From Actinoplanes couchii (GTDB lineage: Bacteria; Actinomycetota; Actinomycetes; Mycobacteriales; Micromonosporaceae), in contig NZ_BOMG01000097.1 in assembly GCF_016862075.1 (NCBI RefSeq), forward strand, positions 62,001 to 126,000: a DNA stretch of 64,000 bases. The letters run 5' to 3'. The notes beneath the pieces are model-generated. The model ran no database searches. It saw nothing but the letters and a program-made list of their open reading frames with translations, and was not told where the DNA came from. The position numbers were made by a program, and so were the translations under genes. This document shows positions 47,143 to 55,191 of this stretch, piece after piece. The first letter of the stretch is position 1. Each line of letters starts with the position of its first letter.

Positions 47143-47561
47143 GACCAGCACCACCCGGCCCACGGATCCTCGACGCCTCCGCCATGGTCGAGATCTTCTC
47201 CGGCCATCCGATGATGATGAGACTGCTGGACGCCAGCGAGGAGGAGAAATCGTTGTGTGTGGCGCCGGCGCTGGCAATAGCCGAAGCGCAGGCCGCCATG
47301 TGCCTCGATCGGCGTCTCTGGCGTCACGTTCTGGGCTTTCCCGGCCTCCGCGCCCTTCCTCTCACCGATGAGGATGCGCTCGACGTCGGTGAGATCGCGG
47401 CGCCCCGGATCCAGAATCATCCGGTCCACAAGGCCCTGATCGGGCCGTTGATGACAGCACAGGTGCTGCATGAGGCAAGGACGATGAAGGCTCTGATCGT
47501 CACGCGGGTGCCGGAAGCCTACGGCAGCCACGACGACGTCGCGGTCCAGCTGATCCAGTGA
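47139..47561 (+). CDS. PIN-like domain protein, copy 2
   Basis: 140 residues. RILDASAMVEIFSGHPMMMR carries the first Asp, APALAIAEAQAAMC the acidic residue of the second site and LPLTDEDALDVGEIA the third pair; the last PIN Asp is replaced by TRVPEAYGSHDD. So copy 2 keeps one more catalytic residue than copy 1. The fold and the coupled small gene suggest an RNase-type toxin, but neither activity nor cognate pairing is known. Confidence 0.68.
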   Translation: MRPAPPGPRILDASAMVEIFSGHPMMMRLLDASEEEKSLCVAPALAIAEAQAAMCLDRRLWRHVLGFPGLRALPLTDEDALDVGEIAAPRIQNHPVHKALIGPLMTAQVLHEARTMKALIVTRVPEAYGSHDDVAVQLIQ

Positions 47562-47647
47562 TTCCGCACGACTGAAATGACACGTGTCCCGGGCCGATCA
47601 CGGGCGGCCCGGTCTCTGGTTGCTGTGATAACTTCTAGCTGCCGTGC

Positions 47648-47710
47648 ATGGCCTGCTGCCTGAGGAGGTGAGTCCGATCAACGCTGTTATCGGTCGGGAC
47701 GACTTCCTCC
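47648..47710 (+). promoter_or_regulatory. leader with Cys-Cys peptide and RNA hairpin
   Basis: ATG 47648 opens a seven-codon peptide, MACCLRR, ending TGA at 47671. Its last codons overlap the Shine-Dalgarno-like GAGGAGGT (47662-47669), which can pair with ACTTCCTC (47702-47709); inside, CCGAT (47674-47678) pairs with ATCGG (47689-47693). The hydrolase gene starts at 47762. The layout suits attenuation or translational control by the leader peptide. Confidence 0.5.
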
Positions 47711-47761
47711 CCCGCATGGCCTGAGGGAGCGCCCGCAAAGGCACCCTCGAAAGGCCTCTCC

Positions 47762-48436
47762 ATGCAGAATTTCTCGGTCGGTGACGTTTCCGCTGTTCTG
47801 TGGACTCCCGACGTCTCCGCTACGCCTCCGCTGATCTTTGTCGGTCATGGTGGTGGGCAGCACAAGCAGCATCCCGCCGTTCTTCACCGGGCTGAGCGGT
47901 TCGTGGCCGCGGGCTTCGCCGTCGTGTCGGCGGATGTTCCGAACCACGGGGACCGGACTCCTGACGAGCGGCTGAATCAGATCGCCGAGACGGTTCGTAC
48001 CGTTGAGGATCTTGCCCGGTTCCAGGCTCTCGCCGCTGAGCAGACCGTTCCCGAGTGGCAGGCCGTCGTCGACGACGTGCAGGCGCGGATCGGTGCCGGG
48101 CCGGTCGGCTACTGGGGTGTGTCGCTGGGCTGTGGGCTCGGGATTCCGTTCGTGGCCGCCGACTCCCGGGTCCGCGCCGCGGTGTTCGGGCTCGCCGGGG
48201 CCGTGGCCAACGCCGAGGTCGCGGCGCGGATCACCGTGCCTGTCGAGTTCCTGATCCAGTGGGACGACGAGTGGATTCCGCGGGAGCAGAGCCTGGCCCT
48301 GTTCGAGGCGCTGGGTTCGGCGGACAAGACGTTGCACGCGAACCCGGGGAAGCACGCCGATCGGATCCCGGAGCACGAACTGGACAGCCAGGTACGTTTT
48401 TTCACCCGGCATCTGATCCCCGCAGAATCCCGCTGA
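47762..48436 (+). CDS. alpha/beta hydrolase, dienelactone-hydrolase-like
   Basis: 224 residues. LIFVGHGGGQHKQHPAVLHR gives the oxyanion region, GYWGVSLGCGLGIPFVAA the nucleophile elbow (G-x-S-x-G, Ser at about residue 121), FLIQWDDEWIPREQSLALFE the acidic residue and NPGKHADRIP the histidine. So the Ser-Asp-His triad is complete. No signal peptide is seen. The substrate is unknown. The leader with a Cys-Cys peptide and an RNA hairpin precedes it and a long terminator follows it. Confidence 0.87.
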   Translation: MQNFSVGDVSAVLWTPDVSATPPLIFVGHGGGQHKQHPAVLHRAERFVAAGFAVVSADVPNHGDRTPDERLNQIAETVRTVEDLARFQALAAEQTVPEWQAVVDDVQARIGAGPVGYWGVSLGCGLGIPFVAADSRVRAAVFGLAGAVANAEVAARITVPVEFLIQWDDEWIPREQSLALFEALGSADKTLHANPGKHADRIPEHELDSQVRFFTRHLIPAESR

Positions 48437-48468
48437 CAGAACAACCGGAAGACCCCTTCCGGAAAGAA

Positions 48469-48507
48469 AACGGCCCCGGAACCGACGACGTCGGTTCCGG
48501 GGCCGTT
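48469..48507. terminator. long perfect hairpin terminator
   Basis: AACGGCCCCGGAACCGAC (48469-48486) pairs perfectly with GTCGGTTCCGGGGCCGTT (48490-48507) around GAC, between the hydrolase gene and the converging DUF808 gene. Confidence 0.88.
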
Positions 48508-48516
48508 CCCGCGGAA

Positions 48517-49632
48517 CTACTTGGTCTCCGGCTCCTCGGCCGACGAGGACGTCGGGGACGTCGAAGAGGTCGAGGAGGGTGCGGACGGCGAAGCAGACGC
48601 CGGCGACGAAGACGCCGCGGGTGAAGCAGGAGACGCCGGCGACTCGGAAGGCGCCGACGAAGCGGGAGCGGCAGTCCCGGCGGGCGAATCCGACGCAGAC
48701 GACGATGCGGCGTGTGACTTGCGGTGGAAGGTGAACGTCATGAACACCACGATCAGCGCCCCGACGATCAACCCGGCGATAGCGCTGAGCACCGTGTTGA
48801 CCAGCCACCCCACCAGACCACCCAACGGCCCGGTGGCGTCGTGTGCCGCCTCTTCCAGGTGGTGCACCGCCCCGTACAGGGTGTGCCATCCGAGCTCATC
48901 CACCCCGACGAGCAGGATGTGACCGCCGACCCACAGCATCGCCGCGGTCCCCACGACGGTCAGCACGGTCAGCACCTTGGGCATCGCCTTGACCAGGCCA
49001 CGCCCGAAACTCGCGACCCCCTTGTTGTCGCCTTCGGCCAGGCGCAGGCCGACGTCGTCCATCTTCACGATCAGGCCGACCGCCCCGTACACCAGCACGG
49101 TCATCGCCACCGCCACGATGCACAGGATGATCAGCCGGTTCAGGAAGGGCTGGTCGGTGACGTCGTTCAGCGAGATCACCATGATCTCGGCGGACAGGAT
49201 CAGGTCGGTCCGGATCGCGCCGGACACCAGGGTCTTCTCGTCCGGCTGGGCCTGTTTCTCCTCGTGCGCGCCGTGGCCGGAGACCTTGGCCCACACCTTC
49301 TCCGCGCCCTCGTAACACAGGTACGCGCCGCCGAGCATCAGCAGCGGTGTCAGCGCCCAGGGCAGGAACTGGCTGAGCAGCAGAATGATCGGCAGAATGA
49401 TCAGGAACTTGTTCCGCAACGAGCCCAGGGCGATGCGTTTGACGATCGGCAGTTCACGTTCGGCCGCGAGCCCTCGCACGTACTGCGGGGTGACGGCCGC
49501 ATCGTCGATGACCACACCGGCTGCCTTGGAACCGGCTTTGGCTGCTGCCATCCCGACGTCGTCGAGCGACGCCGCAGCGGCCCGCGCCAGAACCGCCACG
49601 TCGTCCAGCAAGGCTGCGAGTCCAGCGCTCAA
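48517..49632 (-). CDS. DUF808 family membrane protein (YedI-like)
   Basis: 371 residues. MSAGLAALLDDVAVLARAAA and DDVGMAAAKAGSKAAGVVID are the DUF808 start, and LILSAEIMVISLNDV, GGAYLCYEGAEKVWAKV and IVVFMTFTFHRKSH are later family motifs, giving about seven membrane helices. The family is widespread with no assigned function. Unusually the last 75 residues are a Ser/Ala/Pro tail with acidic end (SSAEEPETK). It is transcribed alone, divergent from the TauE-like gene. Confidence 0.9.
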   Translation of the reverse strand: MSAGLAALLDDVAVLARAAAASLDDVGMAAAKAGSKAAGVVIDDAAVTPQYVRGLAAERELPIVKRIALGSLRNKFLIILPIILLLSQFLPWALTPLLMLGGAYLCYEGAEKVWAKVSGHGAHEEKQAQPDEKTLVSGAIRTDLILSAEIMVISLNDVTDQPFLNRLIILCIVAVAMTVLVYGAVGLIVKMDDVGLRLAEGDNKGVASFGRGLVKAMPKVLTVLTVVGTAAMLWVGGHILLVGVDELGWHTLYGAVHHLEEAAHDATGPLGGLVGWLVNTVLSAIAGLIVGALIVVFMTFTFHRKSHAASSSASDSPAGTAAPASSAPSESPASPASPAASSSPASASPSAPSSTSSTSPTSSSAEEPETK

Positions 49633-49736
49633 GGAGAAGTCCTCTCAGATTCGATGAAGCGTTTGTTGCGACTCATTCTCATGCAGCCTTACCCGATCCG
49701 CATGACCCCCCTCCGCCGAAAGGGCGCGAATCACCG

Positions 49737-50483
49737 ATGACACCCACCGAGGCCGTCCTGTTACTGGGCGGTGGCCTGATCGCCGGCACCGTCAATTCGA
49801 TCGCCGGCGGCGGCTCCCTGATCACCTTTCCACTGCTGGTCGGGATCGGTCTGCCGGGAGTCGCCGCCAACGTCAGCAACGCCCTGTCGGTGGCGCCCGG
49901 CTACGCTGCCGGGGCCCTCGGCAGCCGCCCTGACCTGGTCGGACAGGGCAAACGGCTGATCCGCATGATCCCGGCCGCGGTCGCCGGCACCCTGTGCGGA
50001 AGCAGTCTGCTGCTGTTGCTGCCCAAGTCGGTTTTCGACCTGGTCGTGCCGTTTCTGCTACTGCTCGCGGCGGCGATGATGGCGTTCCAGAACAAACTGA
50101 AAGCCCTGGCCGGAAACCCGAGGCCCGGAAAGGACGGGATCCTGCTGCAGGTCGCGGTCTTCTGCTGCGGGCTGTACGGCGGCTACTTCAACGCCGCGAT
50201 GGGCGTACTGCTGATGGCCGCTCTTGCTCTGGTTCTGGATGAGCCGTTGCGGCGGATCAGCGCGCTGAAGAACGTCTTCTCCGCCCTGGTCGGCGCGACG
50301 ACGGTGCTGCTGTACAGCGTGTTCGGGCCGGTGAACTGGGCGGTCGTGGCGGTGCTGGCCCCGGCGACGATCGTCGGCGGCTATCTCGGGGCGCGACTGG
50401 CGCGGCGGCTGCCGTCGGAGGTGCTGCGCTGGACGATCGTGGCGTTCGCCCTGGTGGTGGCGGTGGTCCTGTTCCTCACTTGA
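49737..50483 (+). CDS. TauE/SafE family sulfite exporter-like protein
   Basis: 248 residues with eight membrane helices. The family repeats are AGTVNSIAGGGSLITFPLLV (residues 16-35) and LYGGYFNAAMGVLLMAALAL, both with the typical G-x-x-x-G/N motif. Substrates range from sulfite to sulfoacetate; the one here is unknown. It starts 104 bases from the DUF808 gene and overlaps the convergent SDR gene by eight bases. Confidence 0.9.
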   Translation: MTPTEAVLLLGGGLIAGTVNSIAGGGSLITFPLLVGIGLPGVAANVSNALSVAPGYAAGALGSRPDLVGQGKRLIRMIPAAVAGTLCGSSLLLLLPKSVFDLVVPFLLLLAAAMMAFQNKLKALAGNPRPGKDGILLQVAVFCCGLYGGYFNAAMGVLLMAALALVLDEPLRRISALKNVFSALVGATTVLLYSVFGPVNWAVVAVLAPATIVGGYLGARLARRLPSEVLRWTIVAFALVVAVVLFLT

Positions 50484-51291
50484 TCCCGGTGGCGGTTTTG
50501 AAGGCCACTGCGACTTCCGCGGCCGTACGGTTGAGCACGGTGATCGCCTCGAACTGCGGGGCCGGGGCGACCACGGTGCGCCGCGGACGCTGCCCGGCCG
50601 GCGTCTCCACCAGTGCGACCAGGGCGTCGGTGACCTCGGCCGGGTCGCCGGGGGTCTGCGCGGAGACTCCGGCCACGTAAGCGCCGAACGCCTCCGCATA
50701 GGGTTCGGCCTGCGCGAAGGTGGCGTTGTTGCCGATGTTGGTCGGGTACGACGCGGCGTCCAGGATCACCGACTCCACCCCGAACGGCGCCAGCTCGTCG
50801 TGCCACGCCTCGGTCAGCGCGGCCAGGGCGGCTTTGCTCGCCGCGTACAGCCCGGCGAACGGGGTGGTCACCCGGGCGGCGATCGACCCGATCTGGATCA
50901 GAGCGCCGCTGCCCTGGGCGCGCAGGTGGGGCAGGGCGGCGCGGTTGACCCGTACCGCGCCGAGGGTGTTGACGTCGAACTGCTGCTGGACCTGCTCGGC
51001 GGTGAACGCCTCGACCGGGCCGACGAAGATCCCGCCGGCGTTGTTGACGACGATGTCGAGACGCCCCGCCTCGGCGAGCAGTTCGGTGATCGCGCGATCG
51101 GCCGACTGCTGGTCGGTGACGTCGAGTTCGATCACCCGTACGCCCAGAGCAGTGAGATCGGTTTTGGCCTTTTCGTTGCGGCCGTGGATGTCACGGATGC
51201 CGGCGAAGACCTGGTGGCCGCGGCTCGCGAGGGCCTCGGCGGTCGCCCGGCCGAACCCGGTGCTCGCTCCGGTGATCAGCACCACGCTCAT
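50476..51291 (-). CDS. short-chain dehydrogenase/reductase
   Basis: 271 residues from ATG 51291, after GGGAGG. The Rossmann motif is LITGASTGFGRATAEALA, the NNAG motif is IVVNNAGGIFVGPV, and the catalytic site is IGSIAARVTTPFAG with YAASKAALAALTEAW (Ser, Tyr and Lys). It is a classical SDR, likely NADP-linked. It is divergent from a TetR gene with repeated operator-like sequences between them, so the TetR protein probably controls it. Confidence 0.92.
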   Translation of the reverse strand: MSVVLITGASTGFGRATAEALASRGHQVFAGIRDIHGRNEKAKTDLTALGVRVIELDVTDQQSADRAITELLAEAGRLDIVVNNAGGIFVGPVEAFTAEQVQQQFDVNTLGAVRVNRAALPHLRAQGSGALIQIGSIAARVTTPFAGLYAASKAALAALTEAWHDELAPFGVESVILDAASYPTNIGNNATFAQAEPYAEAFGAYVAGVSAQTPGDPAEVTDALVALVETPAGQRPRRTVVAPAPQFEAITVLNRTAAEVAVAFKTATGIK

Positions 51292-51327
51292 GGTTCTACC
51301 TCCCATTTTTCCTGCTCTTCCCTGAAT

Positions 51328-51380
51328 CGGGGTGGTCCCCCGTTTCATGCCGGAACACTAACCGGAGTGGCACCCCGTTT
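51328..51380. promoter_or_regulatory. paired operator repeats between SDR and TetR genes
   Basis: CGGGGTGGTCCCCCGTTT (51328-51345) and CGGAGTGGCACCCCGTTT (51363-51380) share 15 of 18 bases, 35 bases apart. The second contains the near-palindrome GGAGTGGCACCCC. They lie in the 112 bases between divergent starts. Confidence 0.62.
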
Positions 51381-51403
51381 GTCAACCGGCTACGATTCCG
51401 GCC

Positions 51404-51898
51404 ATGCGATCGGACGCACGCCGCAACTACGAGCGGATCCTGGCCGCCGCGTCCGCCGAGGTCGCGGTCACCGGCGCCGACGCGTCCCTGGAGAAGATCG
51501 CCCGGGACGCCGGCGTCGGCTCGGCGACCCTGCACCGGCACTTCCCCACCCGCCAGGCGCTACTGGAAGCGGTCTTCCACGACCGCGTCGAGGTCCTGTG
51601 TGCGCAGGCCGCCGAGTTGTCGCTGGCCGACTGGCTGCGCGCGGTCGCCGAGTACGGCGCGACCACCCGCGGGCTGGCCGCGTCCCTGCTCGCCCCGCCG
51701 GCCCCCAGCGGCTGCGAGACGATGCTGTCCGACGCTGGCGGCGCCCTGCTGCGCCGGGCCCAGCAGGCCGGCGAGATCCGCGCCGACGTCGCCATCATCG
51801 ACCTGTTGACCCTGGTCAACGCGGTGTCACTGGCCACCCAGGACGGCCCCGAGGCGATCCGCCTGACGACCCTGGCCCTGAACGGCATCCGCCCGTGA
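51404..51898 (+). CDS. TetR family transcriptional regulator (short form)
   Basis: 164 residues. The helix-turn-helix is RILAAASAEVAVTGADASLE to GSATLHRHFPTRQALLEAVF. The C-terminal domain is shorter than average (LRAVAEYGATTRGLAASLLA, EIRADVAIIDLLTLVNAVSL), a type that goes with a divergent SDR gene. The repeats at 51328 and 51363 are its likely sites. Its last four bases overlap the next start. Confidence 0.9.
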   Translation: MRSDARRNYERILAAASAEVAVTGADASLEKIARDAGVGSATLHRHFPTRQALLEAVFHDRVEVLCAQAAELSLADWLRAVAEYGATTRGLAASLLAPPAPSGCETMLSDAGGALLRRAQQAGEIRADVAIIDLLTLVNAVSLATQDGPEAIRLTTLALNGIRP

Positions 51899-52389
51899 CC
51901 GGCTCGCCTTCATGGGAGCAGCGCGTCGCGCAGTTCTGGGCCACCGCCTCCCCCGCTGCTCCCGAGGATGCGCTGGAACGGATGCGTGCGCTCGCCGCCG
52001 AGCGTGACGACGCGGACGGCCTCTACGAGTGGGCGTCGGTGCACGACTTCCTGGGGCGTGAGGCCGAGGCGATCCCGCTGTACGAGCAGGCTCTGGCCGC
52101 CGGGCTGCAACCGCCGCGCCGACCGCAAGCGATCATCCAGCTCGGCAGTTCGCTGCGTAACGTGGGCCGGGCGGCCGAGGCCGTCGAGATGCTGGCCGGG
52201 CTGGAACCGGATCCGGTGACCGGTGATGCCGCGCGGGCGTTCCTGGCCCTGGCGCTGCACGACGCGGGCCGTCCCGACGAGGCGCTACGGGTCGCCTTGC
52301 GTGCTCTGGCGGCCACGTTGCCGCTGTACGGGCGCGCGGTCACCGCGTACGCCGACGATGTGGGTCGTCGACCACTTCCGGGGCATTGA
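51895..52389 (+). CDS. tetratricopeptide-repeat protein
   Basis: 164 residues from GTG 51895, overlapping the TetR stop. Three or four TPR-like helix pairs are visible (DALERMRALAAERDDADGLY, DFLGREAEAIPLYEQALAAG, RPQAIIQLGSSLRNVGRAAE, ARAFLALALHDAGRPDEALR). The family (TPR_5 type) is cytosolic and of unknown partner. Co-translation with the TetR gene suggests a linked role. Confidence 0.82.
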   Translation: MTGSPSWEQRVAQFWATASPAAPEDALERMRALAAERDDADGLYEWASVHDFLGREAEAIPLYEQALAAGLQPPRRPQAIIQLGSSLRNVGRAAEAVEMLAGLEPDPVTGDAARAFLALALHDAGRPDEALRVALRALAATLPLYGRAVTAYADDVGRRPLPGH

Positions 52390-52434
52390 TGGGGCTTTCT
52401 ATGCTGGACTCCGGGGACGTTCTCGGGAGGCGAC

Positions 52435-53334
52435 ATGCGCCGGTGGATCTCGACAGCGATGGTGGCGGCACTTCTTCTGACCGCCGGGTGTACGACGGTG
52501 AGCACCGAATCGGACCAGGTGGCGTTGCACTACGACGCCGGCGCGTTCTCCAGCACCACCTTCCAGGAGTGCGTGACCCAGAACAACCGCACGTGGGACG
52601 GGCTCGGCGAGAAGTACTACACGTACCCGGCCGGGCAACGGAACTTCGACTTCACCGGTGGTGACGACTCGGAGAGTCCCCCGTACACCGTGGTGTCCAA
52701 GGACAACCAGGAGATGACGGTGTCCGGCGGACTCACCTTCCACCTGGACACCGGGTGCGAACCCGACGGCGGCATGCTGCGCCGGTTCCACGAGGACATC
52801 GGCCTGAAATTCCAGCCGGTCATCGACGGCGACGGCAAGACCACCGGCACGTGGCTGGAGATGCTGCGGTTCTACATCGGGCATCCGCTGAGCCGGGCCT
52901 TGGCCGCCGAGGCGCAGAAGTACGACTGGATGGCGCTGTACAACGACCCGGAGACCCGGACCCGGTTCGAGGCCGACATCAACGCCAACCTGAGCGCCGC
53001 GGTGGTCGCCACGACGGGTGGGAAGGCGTACTTCCTGGACTTCAACCTGACGTTGCAGAAGCCGCAGCCGCGCAAGGAACTGGTGGACGGCCTGGCCGCC
53101 GCGCAGGTGGCGATCACCCAGCGCCAGGCGGTGATCCAGCAGAACGCCACCGTCGACGAGAAGCTGAAGCAGATCAAGAAGCTGGTCGACGTGCTGGGCC
53201 CGGACGGCTACGTCATCTACGAGGTGATGCAGCAGTGCCTGACCGGCGAGGCCCGAGCGGGTTGCCCCACCTTCCTGCCGGTCCCCAACGGCGGCAACGT
53301 GAACCTCCCGGCCCCGGCTCCCGCCTCGACCTGA
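52435..53334 (+). CDS. lipoprotein with SPFH/band 7-like domain
   Basis: 299 residues. The signal sequence ends in a clear lipobox, LLLTAGC (Cys19), so the protein is acylated and sits outside the membrane. The body (GGLTFHLDTGCEPDGGMLRR, LSRALAAEAQKYDWMALYND, DFNLTLQKPQPRKELVDGLA, AQVAITQRQAVIQQNATVDE) has the order of band 7 proteins: beta domain then long helix. Such lipoprotein versions are found in actinobacteria without known role. The nuclease-like gene starts 48 bases downstream. Confidence 0.8.
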   Translation: MRRWISTAMVAALLLTAGCTTVSTESDQVALHYDAGAFSSTTFQECVTQNNRTWDGLGEKYYTYPAGQRNFDFTGGDDSESPPYTVVSKDNQEMTVSGGLTFHLDTGCEPDGGMLRRFHEDIGLKFQPVIDGDGKTTGTWLEMLRFYIGHPLSRALAAEAQKYDWMALYNDPETRTRFEADINANLSAAVVATTGGKAYFLDFNLTLQKPQPRKELVDGLAAAQVAITQRQAVIQQNATVDEKLKQIKKLVDVLGPDGYVIYEVMQQCLTGEARAGCPTFLPVPNGGNVNLPAPAPAST

Positions 53335-53381
53335 GATGAAGGAGGTCCGAACGGGCGGCAGGTTTCGGGCAGGATACGAGG

Positions 53382-55139
53382 ATGGCGTTTCAGACACCGG
53401 TCACTGCCGAGGACATCCTTCGAGCGATCCATCAGAAGCAGTATCTGTTGCCGGCCATCCAGCGAGAGTTCGTCTGGAGCCCTGATCAGATCCGTCGCCT
53501 GTTCGACAGTCTCATGCGTGGCTACCCCATCGGCTCGTTCCTGCTGTGGAAGGTGGACGCCGCAAGCGCCACGGCCTACACCTTCTACGACTTTCTCACC
53601 GACTACCACGAGCGTGACAATCCCTACGCCAACAAGGCGACGGTGCCGACGGGCAGCGGCATCACCGCAGTTCTTGACGGCCAGCAACGGCTGACGGCGC
53701 TGAACATCGCAATCTATGGCAGCCACGCCGAAAAACGTAAGCACGCCTGGTGGAACAACCCGGACGCGTTCCCCAGAAAGCGGCTCTACCTGAACCTCAC
53801 CCAGGACGCTGTGGAGAACAACGACCTCGGACTCCGCTATGATCTCCGGTTCCTCACCGAGAAGGAAGCAGCGCCCGAAGCGGACAGTACGGATCGCTGG
53901 TACCGGGTAGGTGATGTCCTCACGCTCGAGAACTCGGGCCCGGCCATGTACGCGGAACTTCTACGACGCAAGATCGGCATGGAGAACGCCGAACCCTATC
54001 AACGCCTGTACGACCTCTTCCGATCTGTCCGAGAACAGAAGCCCGTCAACTACTACCTCGAAGGCACCCAGGACGCGGACAAGGTTCTGGACATCTTCGT
54101 CCGGGTCAACAGCGGCGGAACCACGCTTTCCTACTCGGACCTGCTGCTGTCGATGGCCACCAACCAGTGGCAGCATCTGGACGCCCGTGAGGAGGTTCGC
54201 AAACTTGTTCAGGAGCTGAACAGCGGCGGTTCGCGCATCTTCTCCTTCTCCAAGGACGTGGTCCTCAAGACAGCGCTGATGGTCGCCGGTGTCGATCTCC
54301 GCTTCCAGGTTTCCAACTTTACCCAGACCAACATGCGCAAGGTCGAGAGCGCCTGGCCCGACACCCGAGGCGCCCTTCTGCGGGCAACCGCCATACTCAA
54401 CGGCTTCGGTTTCAACGAGCGAACTCTCACCGCAGCCAGCGTCGTGGTCCCGATCGCCTACTACCTCGCACGGCGCGGCCTCACCGACAACTACCTGACC
54501 TCTGGTGCCGACGCTAAAGACCGCCTCGTGCTACGCCAATGGATCACCCGTTCGCTGATGAAACGCGGCATCTGGGGATCGGGCCTCGACACCCTTCTGA
54601 GTAGGATCCGCGACGCCATCGATGAGGAAGACACGCCCGGCTTTCCCGGCGCGCGCATCGAGAAGGAGATGGGCGCTCTCGGTAAGACCCTCTCCTTCGA
54701 GGCCACCGAGATCGACGATCTGCTTGAACTCAAGTACGGCGGCCAGCGGACCTTCGCCGCGCTGGCGCTGCTCTACCCGGGTTTGGACTTCGCCAAGCAG
54801 TTCCACGAGGACCACATCTTTCCGCGAGCCCGGTTCACTGCGAAAAAGCTGCGCGATGCGGGTATCTCCCCCGACGCGATCGACGACTACACCGCCCGTA
54901 TCGACCTTCTGCCGAATCTTCAACTTCTCGGCGGCGTGGCGAACGTCGAGAAGCAGGCCAAGCTACCCGGAGACTGGCTGACATCCGCGTTCGCCTCCGA
55001 AGCGGAAAAGACAACCTACGTCAGCGACAACGATTTGCAGGATCTACCCCTGGGCATCGAGGGCTTCGTCGAGTTCTTCGAGACACGTAAGACTCGCATG
55101 CGCGAAAGACTGAGTGTGATCCTCGGCGTCGGCGCATAG
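53382..55139 (+). CDS. DUF262/DUF1524 protein, GmrSD-like (type IV restriction-like)
   Basis: 585 residues. The DUF262 part has IQREFVW (residues 26-32), VLDGQQRLT (97-105) and RVNSGGTTLS (241-250), the NTPase-like ParB/Srx motifs of GmrS. The C-terminal DUF1524 part has the HNH-type HEDHIFPRARF (475-485). One polypeptide thus combines both functions. Relatives cut glucosylated or modified phage DNA, or act with other defence proteins. Codon usage is less GC-biased than that of its neighbours, suggesting horizontal origin. A terminator follows. Confidence 0.88.
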   Translation: MAFQTPVTAEDILRAIHQKQYLLPAIQREFVWSPDQIRRLFDSLMRGYPIGSFLLWKVDAASATAYTFYDFLTDYHERDNPYANKATVPTGSGITAVLDGQQRLTALNIAIYGSHAEKRKHAWWNNPDAFPRKRLYLNLTQDAVENNDLGLRYDLRFLTEKEAAPEADSTDRWYRVGDVLTLENSGPAMYAELLRRKIGMENAEPYQRLYDLFRSVREQKPVNYYLEGTQDADKVLDIFVRVNSGGTTLSYSDLLLSMATNQWQHLDAREEVRKLVQELNSGGSRIFSFSKDVVLKTALMVAGVDLRFQVSNFTQTNMRKVESAWPDTRGALLRATAILNGFGFNERTLTAASVVVPIAYYLARRGLTDNYLTSGADAKDRLVLRQWITRSLMKRGIWGSGLDTLLSRIRDAIDEEDTPGFPGARIEKEMGALGKTLSFEATEIDDLLELKYGGQRTFAALALLYPGLDFAKQFHEDHIFPRARFTAKKLRDAGISPDAIDDYTARIDLLPNLQLLGGVANVEKQAKLPGDWLTSAFASEAEKTTYVSDNDLQDLPLGIEGFVEFFETRKTRMRERLSVILGVGA

Positions 55140-55145
55140 CGTTAC

Positions 55146-55183
55146 CAGACGGTGGCCCCGGCGCATGCCGGGGTCACCGTCTG
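55146..55183. terminator. hairpin terminator after the GmrSD-like gene
   Basis: CAGACGGTG-G-CCCCGGC pairs with GCCGGGG-T-CACCGTCTG around GCAT, with one G/T mismatch, seven bases after the stop codon and nine before the converging gene's stop. Confidence 0.8.
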
Positions 55184-55191
55184 TTCCTGCG

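Larger units (their letters stand above)
46844..47561 (+). repeat. segmental duplication, copy 2
   Basis: Matches 45109-45821 from GAGATCACCCGTCAG through the promoter words (AATCAATCC, GGTCCTGACCCA, GTCGCCGC, TACCCT-GTCCC-TGACCGA), the small gene and the PIN-like gene, to their ends. Confidence 0.75.

Noticed and set aside
47644..47724. 27-codon frame from GTG 47644 as a second leader peptide
   Set aside because: It overlaps MACCLRR in another frame and has no ribosome binding site; kept only as a remark.
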